Assembly (NCBI GenBank): GCA_003224515.1
Contig: QHZC01000509.1
Location: forward strand, 1 to 6,751
DNA: 6,751 nucleotides
Source: Acidobacteriota bacterium
GTDB taxonomy: Bacteria; Acidobacteriota; Terriglobia; Acidiferrales; UBA7541
Direction of reading: 5' to 3'
The notes beneath the pieces are model-generated. The model did not search any database, had not been told where the DNA came from, and saw only the letters and a program-made list of their open reading frames with translations. This document shows positions 1 to 6,094 of the stretch, piece after piece. Position 1 is the first letter of the stretch. Each line of letters starts with the position of its first letter. Made by a program: the position numbers and the translations under genes.

Positions 1-866
1 TCTCGCACGGCTGCACTGGTAAGGGCAACGATCAGGTCCGTTTTGAATTGGCTTACAAAGCAATCGCGCCCAATCTCCGGATCATTGCTCCCTGGCGCGA
101 ATGGAACATCGATTCGCGCGAAGATGCCATTGCCTACGCCGAGAAGCACAACGTTCCCGTCGAGCAGAGCAAGAAAAACATCTACAGCCGCGATCGCAAC
201 ATCTGGCATCTCAGTCACGAAGGCGGCGAGCTCGAAGATCCTGCCAACGCACCAAACGAAGCGATGTGGCAGTGGGTCGTCTCTCCGGAAAAAGCCCCGG
301 ACAAAGCCGAAGAAGTCCAAATCGGTTTTGAAGCCGGCACACCAGTCTCCGTGAACGGCCGAAAGCTCGACCCGGTCGACCTTCTTAACACCCTCAACGA
401 AGTCGCCGCCAAGCATGGCATCGGCCGCACCGATCTTGTCGAAAATCGCCTCGTCGGGATGAAATCCCGCGGTGCCTACGAAACTCCCGGCGGAACTCTT
501 CTCGTCAAAGCACATCAGGAACTGGAGCGGCTAACCGTTGACCGCGAGACCGCACATTTTCAGCAGGCTCTATCGCTGCGCTATGCCGAGCTGGTCTACT
601 ACGGTTTGTGGTTCGCCCCGCTGCGCGAAGCGCTCGACGGGTTTTTCAACCTCGCGCAGCGGCGTGTCACCGGCGCGGTCGGCCTGAAACTATGGAAAGG
701 CACGCTCAACGTCACGAAGCGCGTTTCGCCCTTCTCCCTGTACCGTACTGATCTTGCCAGCTTCACCATGGGCCGCTACAACCCCAAGGACGCGGAGGGC
801 TTCATCAATTTGTTCGCGCTGCCCGTCACGGTGCGCCCCAAAGCCAAGGCTGAGACAAATTCGTGA
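1..866 (+). CDS. argG: Argininosuccinate synthase, C-terminal two thirds (5' end outside window)
   Basis: This enzyme joins citrulline and aspartate using ATP to give argininosuccinate, the penultimate step of arginine synthesis, in the cytosol. The reading frame is open from the window edge (first whole codon at base 3) to TGA at 864-866, giving 287 visible residues. It starts in the conserved stretch HGCTGKGNDQVRFE. Other family signatures are IAPWREW, HEGGELEDP (about bases 216-242), and VENR-VGMKSRG-YETPGG (438-494), followed by AELVYYGLW. Compared with about 400 residues for the Thermus/Bacillus-type enzyme, roughly 110 residues are missing, including the N-terminal SGGLDTS-type ATP loop, because of the window cut and not because of damage. 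The TTG at base 48 is internal and not a start. It lies 62 bases upstream of argH on the same strand, so the two are probably cotranscribed. The identification rests on remembered family motifs and is secure. Confidence 0.97.
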   Translation, partial: SHGCTGKGNDQVRFELAYKAIAPNLRIIAPWREWNIDSREDAIAYAEKHNVPVEQSKKNIYSRDRNIWHLSHEGGELEDPANAPNEAMWQWVVSPEKAPDKAEEVQIGFEAGTPVSVNGRKLDPVDLLNTLNEVAAKHGIGRTDLVENRLVGMKSRGAYETPGGTLLVKAHQELERLTVDRETAHFQQALSLRYAELVYYGLWFAPLREALDGFFNLAQRRVTGAVGLKLWKGTLNVTKRVSPFSLYRTDLASFTMGRYNPKDAEGFINLFALPVTVRPKAKAETNS

Positions 867-889
867 GTACAACTTGCACGGATGTGACT

Positions 890-910
890 GTCAGCTGATA
901 TATCAGCGAC
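890..910 (+). promoter_or_regulatory. Palindrome / bulged hairpin just upstream of the argH ribosome site
   Basis: GCTGATATATCAGC at 894-907 is a perfect 14-base palindrome. In RNA, GUC (890-892) and GAC (908-910) extend it to an 8-bp stem with one bulged A and a UAUA loop. It ends two bases before the AGGGAG ribosome site (913-918) of argH. It could be a protein operator in DNA or an RNA hairpin that tunes argH translation or protects the mRNA. It does not match the Escherichia coli-type ARG box as I know it. The structure is seen directly; the function is inference. Confidence 0.45.
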
Positions 911-928
911 GTAGGGAGCCTTTGCCTT

Positions 929-2356
929 ATGACCCAACGCAAAGACGACCGGCTGTGGGGAGGACGCTTCGAACGTCCGCCAAATGCTCACTTCGACGCG
1001 TTCCAGCGCTCGTTTGCGTTCGATCGCCGTCTCTTGCCGTATGAGATCGCCGTGGACCGTGCCTGGGCCAAAGCTTTGGAGCCTATCGGCATTTTCACGG
1101 CCACGGAAGTAAAGCAAACGCTCGCTGTGCTCGACAAAATTTCCGATCGCGCCAAAACCGATTCCGCATGGGTCGATTCTTTCGGGGCCAACGCCGAAGA
1201 CGTCCACCACTTCGTCGAAAAAGCGCTGGTCGAAGAACTCGGGCCGCTCGGCTGGAAATTGCACACCGGCCGCAGCCGCAACGAGCTTGTCGCCACCGAT
1301 TTCCGACTGTTGGTCATCGACGCTGCCGCCGAAATGCAGCGAGGCTTGGAAGCTTTGTTGAATGCATTTCTCTCGCAAGCAAAAGCCCATCTTAGCGTGC
1401 CCATGGCCGGCATGACGCACATGCAGCACGCCCAGCCGATTTTGCTTTCGCATTTCCTCCTCGCGCACGCCGAAGCCTTCACCCGGGACATCACGCGATT
1501 GCAGCATGCCAAGGAGAGTGCGGACGCATGTCCGATGGGCTCCGGCGCTCTTGCCGGAAATTCGTTTGCAATCGACCGCCACGCCATCGCGCGTGAACTT
1601 GGCTTTTCTCGGATCACCGCAAACAGTCTCGACGCCGTCAGCGACCGCGATTTTGCGCTCGATTATCTCTTTGCGCTCACGGGCATCGCGACGCATCTTT
1701 CCCGGCTCGCCGAAGATTTCGTAATCTTCGCTTCGCAGGAATTTTCCTACGTGATTCTTCCCGACGAATTTTCCACCGGCAGCAGCCTGATGCCGCAGAA
1801 AAAAAATCCTGACGCCTGGGAATTGATGCGCGGCAAAACCGGGCGTATCAGCGGTGCTCTGCTCGGCTTGCTCACGACGCTGAAGGGCTTGCCGACGAGT
1901 TATCAGCGGGATCTGCAAGAAGACAAAGAAGCGTTGTTTGCCGCGCGCGAGCAGGTCACGGACATGATTGCGGTTGCAACCGGCGCCGTGGCGGCGACGA
2001 AATTCAACGCTGAGCGATTGAAATCTGCGGCGTCCAATCCAGCGTTGCTGGCCACCGAAGCCGCGGACTATCTCGTACACAAAGGCATTCCCTTCCGCCC
2101 GGCTCACGACATCGTCGGCAAAGTGCTGCGCGAAGCCGAGAAACAAAATATTTTGTGGACGGCGCTGCCCCTAGAGGGTCTCAAGAAAATCTCGCCCGTC
2201 TTTGAAATTGATTTCGCAAAGAGCCTCAGCGTTGAGGCTGCCCTTGCCGCGAAAAAAGTTCCCGGCGGCACCGCACCAGAAAGGGTACGCGACGCCATCG
2301 CCAATTTGGAAAGACAGCTCAACAAAAAAGCCACCAAAACAGGAGCCAAACCATGA
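929..2356 (+). CDS. argH: Argininosuccinate lyase
   Basis: The enzyme splits argininosuccinate into arginine and fumarate, the last step of arginine synthesis; it belongs to the fumarase/aspartase superfamily and works as a homotetramer. The 475-residue length is normal for the family. Visible motifs are RLWGGRF (residues 9-14), HTGRSRN (112-118), GMTHMQHAQP (161-170, containing the catalytic histidine region, T163-H164) and the signature GSSLMPQKKNP (284-294), whose serines 285/286 sit in the mobile catalytic loop. The usual GRSRNDQ is here GRSRNEL, so Asp and Gln are replaced by Glu119 and Leu120. The ATG at 929 is preceded by AGGGAG at 913-918 (10-base spacer), and RLWGGRF follows at the expected distance, which supports this start. 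The stop TGA (2354-2356) overlaps an ATG at 2353. The C-terminal tail is lysine-rich. It sits between argG and argJ in an arginine operon. Confidence 0.97.
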   Translation: MTQRKDDRLWGGRFERPPNAHFDAFQRSFAFDRRLLPYEIAVDRAWAKALEPIGIFTATEVKQTLAVLDKISDRAKTDSAWVDSFGANAEDVHHFVEKALVEELGPLGWKLHTGRSRNELVATDFRLLVIDAAAEMQRGLEALLNAFLSQAKAHLSVPMAGMTHMQHAQPILLSHFLLAHAEAFTRDITRLQHAKESADACPMGSGALAGNSFAIDRHAIARELGFSRITANSLDAVSDRDFALDYLFALTGIATHLSRLAEDFVIFASQEFSYVILPDEFSTGSSLMPQKKNPDAWELMRGKTGRISGALLGLLTTLKGLPTSYQRDLQEDKEALFAAREQVTDMIAVATGAVAATKFNAERLKSAASNPALLATEAADYLVHKGIPFRPAHDIVGKVLREAEKQNILWTALPLEGLKKISPVFEIDFAKSLSVEAALAAKKVPGGTAPERVRDAIANLERQLNKKATKTGAKP

Positions 2357-2439
2357 ACGCAAACCAAGCAATGAAACACCAATCCTCCCTCGCTGCGGTT
2401 GCGGAGGATCGGAGGTCCCTTCCGGGAACGGCGCGCTAG
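2353..2439 (+). CDS. Possible 28-codon leader ORF (or original 5' end of argJ, now out of frame)
   Basis: ATG at 2353 overlaps the argH stop as ATGA and has AGGAG at 2341-2345, seven bases upstream, the best start signal in this junction. The frame runs 28 codons (starting MNANQAMK) and stops at TAG 2437-2439, before the recognisable part of ArgJ. It has no arginine run typical of an attenuator leader, although it contains two Arg-Arg/Arg codons near the end. Two readings are possible: a translationally coupled short leader that carries ribosomes towards argJ, or the true argJ start separated from its body by a one-base frame change. In the second reading, argJ (next frame) would have used this ATG. 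I recognise no homologous peptide. Confidence 0.35.
   Translation: MNANQAMKHQSSLAAVAEDRRSLPGTAR
2382..2409 (+). promoter_or_regulatory. Hairpin inside the argH-argJ junction
   Basis: ATCCTCC (2382-2388) and GGAGGAT (2403-2409) are perfect 7-base inverted repeats around a 14-base loop. The right arm contains a GGAGG ribosome-site-like string, and a second GGAGG follows at 2411-2415. Neither has an ATG, GTG or TTG at normal spacing in the argJ frame. It may modulate ribosome passage from the leader ORF to argJ, or be a remnant of a small dispersed palindromic repeat. The pairing is seen; the role is inferred. Confidence 0.3.
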
Positions 2440-2455
2440 GCACACGGACGTTCCG

Positions 2456-3673
2456 TTGATAAAGCACGCACCTTCGGAAGCCTCTTTGCCGCGCGGGTTT
2501 CGCTTCGCCGCGACCGCTTGCGGCTTGAAGAAAACCGGGGCGCTCGATCTCGCCATTCTTTCGAGCGACGTGCCGGCTTCGGCGGCCGCCGTCTTCACGC
2601 AAAATCTTGTCGTCGCCGCACCTGTTCTCATCTCCAAGGAACACCTGCGGGTCTCGAAAGGCCGCATGCGCGCCGTGGTGGTGAACGCCGGCAACGCGAA
2701 CTGCGCCACCGGCGCCGCGGGCCATACGGCCGCCGAGCGCACCGTTGCCGAAGCCGCGAAACGGCTTGGCTGCAGCCCACAGGAATTGTTTGTCTGCTCC
2801 ACCGGCGTCATCGGCGTTCCGCTGCCGCTGGAAAAAATTCTGCGCGCGCTGCCGGTCATCGCGCGTCATCGCCGCCCTTCGGCGCGCTCCTTCGCGGAAA
2901 CTTCGCTCGCAATTTGCACCACAGATACCCGCCCGAAAACCGCTGCGGCTTCGTTCAAGATGGCCGGGAAACGGATTCATTTCGTGGGCTGCGCGAAAGG
3001 CGCGGGAATGATTCATCCGAACATGGCGACGATGCTGGCGTTTGTCGCGACGGACGCGGCGATTGCTCCTTCCCTTTTGCAAAAAACCCTGCTCCATGTC
3101 ACGGCACGCACGTTCAATGCGATCAGCGTAGATGGCGACACTTCGACGAATGATACTTTGCTGGTTCTCGCCAACGGCGAAGCGGGCGCGCCTTCGATCA
3201 AAGCAGGTACCTCGGCGTATCGCGCGTTCACGGCGGCGCTTGAAGAAGTTTGCCAGTCGCTTGCGCTGCAAATCGTCGCCGACGGCGAAGGCGCGCAGCG
3301 CGTCATCGAAATCGAAGTGCGCAACGCAAAGAACGAAGCCGCTGCGCGCCGCATTGCGGAAACAATCGCCACTTCGCCGCTGGTGAAAACGGCTTTCGCT
3401 GGGGGCGACCCCAACTGGGGCCGCATCTTCGCCGCCGCCGGGCGTTCCGGTGTTTTCTTCGACACCTCGCGCGTGGATATCAAGATGGCGGGCATCCCCG
3501 TCCTGCGGCGCGGCCAGCCGCTCGACTTCAACGAACGCGCCGCCAGTAACAAACTTCTTTCCGAACACGTTCCTCTCGTCGTGGATTTGCATGCGGGCAA
3601 AGCCATGGCCCGCTACTGGACCTGTGACTTCACGGCGGAGTACGTGCGCATCAACGCAAGTTATCGGACCTAG
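2456..3673 (+). CDS. argJ: Bifunctional glutamate N-acetyltransferase / amino-acid acetyltransferase
   Basis: ArgJ moves the acetyl group from N-acetylornithine to glutamate, and in bifunctional members also makes N-acetylglutamate from acetyl-CoA, running the cyclic arginine route. The precursor cuts itself before a threonine that becomes the nucleophile. The site is visible as KGAGMIHPNMATML, with Thr192 (codon 3029-3031) as the new N-terminus of the beta chain. Also present are VVVNAGNAN (residues 74-82), STGVIG (116-120, oxyanion Thr117-Gly118), VADGEGA (274-280), GGDPNWGRIFAAAGRSG (316-332) and the family ending INASYRT. Length from TTG 2456 is 405 residues, normal for the family. The start is uncertain: in-frame choices are TTG 2399, TTG 2456 and TTG 2486, with an in-frame stop at 2372, and none has a good ribosome site. 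I chose 2456 because it leaves a short family-like tail before PRGF. Whether it is mono- or bifunctional cannot be read from sequence alone. Confidence 0.93.
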   Translation: MIKHAPSEASLPRGFRFAATACGLKKTGALDLAILSSDVPASAAAVFTQNLVVAAPVLISKEHLRVSKGRMRAVVVNAGNANCATGAAGHTAAERTVAEAAKRLGCSPQELFVCSTGVIGVPLPLEKILRALPVIARHRRPSARSFAETSLAICTTDTRPKTAAASFKMAGKRIHFVGCAKGAGMIHPNMATMLAFVATDAAIAPSLLQKTLLHVTARTFNAISVDGDTSTNDTLLVLANGEAGAPSIKAGTSAYRAFTAALEEVCQSLALQIVADGEGAQRVIEIEVRNAKNEAAARRIAETIATSPLVKTAFAGGDPNWGRIFAAAGRSGVFFDTSRVDIKMAGIPVLRRGQPLDFNERAASNKLLSEHVPLVVDLHAGKAMARYWTCDFTAEYVRINASYRT

Positions 3674-3701
3674 CCGGTCCGGGCTTGGGCCGCCAGACCG
3701 G
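3665..3701 (+). terminator. GC-rich hairpins across the argJ stop, possible terminator
   Basis: CGGACC (3665-3670) and GGTCCG (3676-3681) form a 6-bp stem around the argJ stop codon. CCGGTC (3674-3679) and GACCGG (3696-3701) form an alternative 6-bp stem. No run of T follows, so a classic intrinsic terminator is not supported. The position, between two converging genes, suits transcript 3'-end formation or protection. Confidence 0.3.
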
Positions 3702-3703
3702 AG

Positions 3704-3749
3704 TTCGCCAACTAAGCACTAGTCAGCTCTCCCACTTCCAGTTGGCGAA
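3704..3749. terminator. Inverted repeat between convergent genes
   Basis: TTCGCCAACT (3704-3713) and AGTTGGCGAA (3740-3749) are perfect 10-base inverted repeats with a 26-base loop. The right arm lies in the last codons of the convergent synthetase gene and the left arm in the gap after argJ. The element could act as a bidirectional end signal, but T-runs are absent on both sides. Confidence 0.35.
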
Positions 3750-5284
3750 TTGCTCGCGGAGGGCGAGTTTCTTGAATTTGCCAGTAAGGCGCGGAGCTCT
3801 TGCGGGGTGGCTTGAGCACCATCTTTTAATACCACTGCGGCGAGCGGGCGCTCCTGCCATTTGGGATGCGAGATGCCAACCACGCAGGCTTCTTTGACGG
3901 CGGGATGACCCATTAATGTGTTTTCGAGATCGACGGAGCTGATCCATTCGCCGCCAGACTTTACGAGGTCTTTGGCGCGGTCCACGATCTTGACGTAGCC
4001 TTCTTCATCCATGGTGGCGACATCTCCGGTGCGGAACCAGCCGTCGGCGGTCCAGCGATGCGCCTGGTCGGGCGATTCGTGGTAACTGGCGGCAACCCAC
4101 GGGCCGCGGATTTCGATCTCACCGGAGGAGACGCCATCCCAGGGAACTTCACCTGGCTTGCCTTCGGGACCTTCCGGGCGCATCAATCGGATCTCAACGA
4201 ATGGCGCCGGCCAGCCCTGTTTGGCGCGGACTTCATACTTTTTGTCTTCGGGCCAGCCGCGCATGTGAGGCCGGAGTCCGCCGGAAGTGCCGATGGGCGT
4301 GGTCTCGGTCATGCCCCAGAGATGCTTGATCTCGAGACCGTAACGGTCGAGGCGCCGGATCAGCTCGAGCGGCGGAGCGGTGCCTCCACAGACGATGCGG
4401 ACCGGGGAGTCCAATTTCCAGCGGCCCGGATTTTTCTCCAATGCTTCGAGGACAGCGATCCAGACCGTAGGGACACCGCAGGCGATGGTCACGCGCTCGC
4501 TGACCATCAGGCCAAGAATGCTTTCCGGATCGACATTCGGGCCGGGGAGAACCAAGCGTGCGCCGAGCATGGTGCAGGCGAAAGGCAGGCCCCAGGCGTT
4601 GGCATGGAACATAGGAGCGACAGGCAGGACCGTGTCGAAATGGCTCATGCCAAAGACTTCGCCGAGGCCACACGCAAAGGAGTGCAGCACCAGCGCGCGG
4701 TGGGAATAGATGACTCCTTTCGAAAAGCCGGTGGTGCCGGAGGTGAAACACATGGCTGCGCCTTCGTTTTCATCGATCTGCGGGTAGCGGAAATGATCGT
4801 CGGCTTTGGCGAGGAGGAGTTCGTAATCTAAAAACCCTTGGTGCACTCGGTCGCAGCCATACGGAACGACAATCACTTTTTCGAAGGGCGCGTCGCCACG
4901 GAACTTTTCGTAAACGGGAAGAAGGAAGTCGTCGATCAGGAGGAAGCGGTCGCCGGCATGCCTGGCGATGCCAGCAATTTCATGCGGATGGAGCCGAAGA
5001 TTCAAGGTATGCAGAATACCGCCGGCACACGGAACACCGAAGAAGGCTTCGAGATGTCCGGAGTGGTTCCACATCATGGAGGCTACCCGGTCGCCCGGCT
5101 GCAATCCGAGTTTCGCCAATGCCGCCGCGAGCCGGCGCGCGCGCCGATAGAATTCGCCATAGCAGGTGCGCACGATGGACTTGTCCGGTTTGCGGGAGAC
5201 GATCTCGACGCGCGGAAAGATCTTGCCCGCGCGCTCCAGAATCGTGGGCAGCGTCAGGGGATAATCCATCATCGTGCCGCGCAT
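3719..5284 (-). CDS. AMP-forming acyl-CoA synthetase with lost C-terminal catalytic motif (probably inactivated)
   Basis: This is an ANL-superfamily fatty-acid/acyl-CoA ligase, which activates a carboxylate to an acyl-adenylate and then to an acyl-CoA. From ATG 5284 the frame encodes 521 residues. Core motifs are TSGTTGFSKG (A3, 181-190), LWGMTETTP (A5, 322-330), GWFRTGD (A7, 415-421) and GYVKIVDRAKD (A8, 429-439). After PQELRALLA the protein ends in an unfamiliar Ser/Asn/Pro-rich tail (from residue 503) instead of the expected lid segment ending in a T-x-GK motif with the A10 catalytic lysine. That motif is found out of frame at 3723-3788. I infer an internal deletion of about 20-30 codons plus a frame change. 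Adenylate formation needs this lysine in related enzymes, so activity is doubtful. ATG 5284 was chosen over upstream TTG 5338 because GAGAGGG precedes it closely; MM at 5272/5269 is an alternative. It runs opposite to argJ and divergently from the RRM gene. The substrate cannot be told. Confidence 0.85.
   Translation of the reverse strand: MRGTMMDYPLTLPTILERAGKIFPRVEIVSRKPDKSIVRTCYGEFYRRARRLAAALAKLGLQPGDRVASMMWNHSGHLEAFFGVPCAGGILHTLNLRLHPHEIAGIARHAGDRFLLIDDFLLPVYEKFRGDAPFEKVIVVPYGCDRVHQGFLDYELLLAKADDHFRYPQIDENEGAAMCFTSGTTGFSKGVIYSHRALVLHSFACGLGEVFGMSHFDTVLPVAPMFHANAWGLPFACTMLGARLVLPGPNVDPESILGLMVSERVTIACGVPTVWIAVLEALEKNPGRWKLDSPVRIVCGGTAPPLELIRRLDRYGLEIKHLWGMTETTPIGTSGGLRPHMRGWPEDKKYEVRAKQGWPAPFVEIRLMRPEGPEGKPGEVPWDGVSSGEIEIRGPWVAASYHESPDQAHRWTADGWFRTGDVATMDEEGYVKIVDRAKDLVKSGGEWISSVDLENTLMGHPAVKEACVVGISHPKWQERPLAAVVLKDGAQATPQELRALLANSRNSPSASNSPTGSGRAD
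3723..3788 (-). pseudogene. Out-of-frame remnant of the synthetase C-terminus (A10 motif)
   Basis: Read in a frame different from the main synthetase frame, these 21 codons begin LTGKFKK, continue LALREQF and end NWKWES before TGA 3723-3725. In related medium/long-chain acyl-CoA ligases the protein ends with a P-x-T-S-x-GKFxK-x-LRxxF segment, so this is the missing end, including the A10 lysine. The main frame enters the same DNA one base later and reads it as low-complexity Ser/Asn/Pro. The preceding lid segment (family-type K/W-W-LPD and FV-x-x-IPKTS) is not present in any frame here. Confidence 0.7.
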
Positions 5285-5295
5285 GAGCCCTCTCG

Positions 5296-5324
5296 GATAG
5301 GAACCAAATTGGCCGCATCCTATC
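5296..5324. promoter_or_regulatory. Nested inverted repeats upstream of the synthetase start, possible operator
   Basis: GATAGG (5296-5301) and CCTATC (5319-5324) are perfect inverted repeats. Between them CCAAATTGG (5304-5312) is a palindrome with a central A. The element lies 12-40 bases upstream of the synthetase ATG at 5284, where a repressor site would be expected. No clear -35/-10 pair was found for the synthetase, so the assignment is tentative. The bases also fall in the longer TTG-5338 reading frame. Confidence 0.25.
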
Positions 5325-5422
5325 ACTAATTCTCGCAAAGGGGGAAAGACACGGCAAGGCCGCTCCTGCGCAATTTTGCGCGCTGCTTCGGGACAATTTC
5401 AGTTGCAAAAGGGGTTAATTTC

Positions 5423-5459
5423 CGAGACCATGCAACAGACCGCTGAAGCAACGGTCTCG
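5423..5459 (+). promoter_or_regulatory. Stem-loop in the long leader of the RRM gene
   Basis: CGAGACC (5423-5429) pairs with GGTCTCG (5453-5459), continued inward by TGC (5431-5433) with GCA (5448-5450) across a small internal loop, giving about 10 bp. It sits about 100 bases upstream of the GTG start of the RRM gene, in the 277-base gap shared with the divergent synthetase. Rbp-type genes can be cold regulated through their leaders, so a thermosensitive or stability element is possible. I found no convincing promoter hexamers in the gap. Confidence 0.3.
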
Positions 5460-5561
5460 CGCCTGCGCTGGCCCGGCTTTCCGGACTGTCGGTACAGGAT
5501 AGTTGTCTCTTCAGCGCGCTCCGCGACTCGCATTTTAGGTTCCGGGCAGAAGGAGTAAGAG

Positions 5562-5945
5562 GTGAAGAAGCTCTATATCGGTAACCTTCCGTTTTCCGCG
5601 ACGGAAGACCAGCTCAACGAGTGGTTCTCGCAGATCGGTGTAACTCCCTCGGGCGTCAATCTAATTCGCGATCGCTTTACGGGACAGTCGCGCGGGTTCG
5701 CCTTCGTTGAAGTGACCAATGACGAAGACGCAGATCGTGCGGTGAACTCCCTGAACGGTCAGAATTTCGGCGGGCGAAACCTCGTGGTAAATGAAGCACG
5801 TCCCCAGGCAGAGCGCGGCGGTGGTGGTGGCGGCGGGCGCGGCGGGTACGGCGGCGGACGCAGCGGTGGCGGCGGTGGGCGTGGCGGCCATGGTGGCGGT
5901 GGCGGGCGCGGCGGTGATCGTGGCGACCGTGGCAATCGCTGGTAA
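5562..5945 (+). CDS. Small glycine-rich RRM RNA-binding protein (Rbp type)
   Basis: The 127-residue protein binds single-stranded RNA and is cytoplasmic, with no signal or membrane segment. Residues 1-80 form one RNA-recognition motif with RNP2 LYIGNL (4-9) and RNP1 RGFAFVEV (44-51), whose aromatic residues Tyr5, Phe46 and Phe48 stack on RNA bases. Residues 85-127 form a flexible tail of Gly with interspersed Arg (RGG-like repeats), ending in NRW. The layout matches bacterial Rbp proteins known from cyanobacteria and other phyla, often cold-induced or RNA-localising. The start is GTG 5562, with AGGAG at 5551-5555 and a 6-base spacer; the conserved KKLYIGNL directly follows, so this start is well supported. 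It appears monocistronic, with a long leader upstream and an empty region downstream. The specific RNA target is unknown. Confidence 0.95.
   Translation: MKKLYIGNLPFSATEDQLNEWFSQIGVTPSGVNLIRDRFTGQSRGFAFVEVTNDEDADRAVNSLNGQNFGGRNLVVNEARPQAERGGGGGGGRGGYGGGRSGGGGGRGGHGGGGGRGGDRGDRGNRW
5814..5942 (+). repeat. GGC/GGT-rich low-complexity tract encoding the Gly/Arg tail
   Basis: The last third of the RRM gene is built of near-repetitive GGC, GGT and CGC/CGT codons. The sense strand carries many GG and GGG runs, so mRNA or DNA G-quadruplexes are conceivable. Such tracts change length easily, so tail length may differ among relatives and may be prone to assembly error. Confidence 0.7.
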
Positions 5946-6094
5946 GCAAGCACTCCGAGTCTGGGCGCCTCAGTCCCTCTCAGAGAATCTTCAGCGGTAG
6001 CTCTGCGTCAATCATTCCTCGTTGCGGTTCTCTCACCTCCGCCGGTTCAGCTCGCCTAATCATTTTTGGGGGGGAAGCCGGCGAAGAATTACTG

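Noticed and set aside
776..2146. 456-codon open frame on the - strand across argH
   Set aside because: It lies opposite a clear argH with intact motifs; the composition (many Arg, Gly, His, Phe) is typical of an antisense shadow in GC-rich DNA and shows no family pattern.
2353..2439. Classic arginine attenuator peptide
   Set aside because: The short frame lacks a run of arginine codons and is not followed by a terminator hairpin with T-run.
2171..3592. 473-codon open frame on the - strand across argJ
   Set aside because: Antisense shadow of argJ with low-quality Arg-rich content and no ribosome site.
4058..4831. 257-codon open frame on the + strand across the synthetase
   Set aside because: It mirrors the synthetase gene, whose A3 and A5 motifs fix the coding strand.
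5285..5338. Longer synthetase start at TTG 5338
   Set aside because: The added 18 residues have no family counterpart, while ATG 5284 has GAGAGGG close upstream.
6063..6074. T5G7 homopolymer junction as a regulatory tract
   Set aside because: A single homopolymer without adjacent start or promoter elements; more likely a slippage-prone site or sequencing-sensitive spot.
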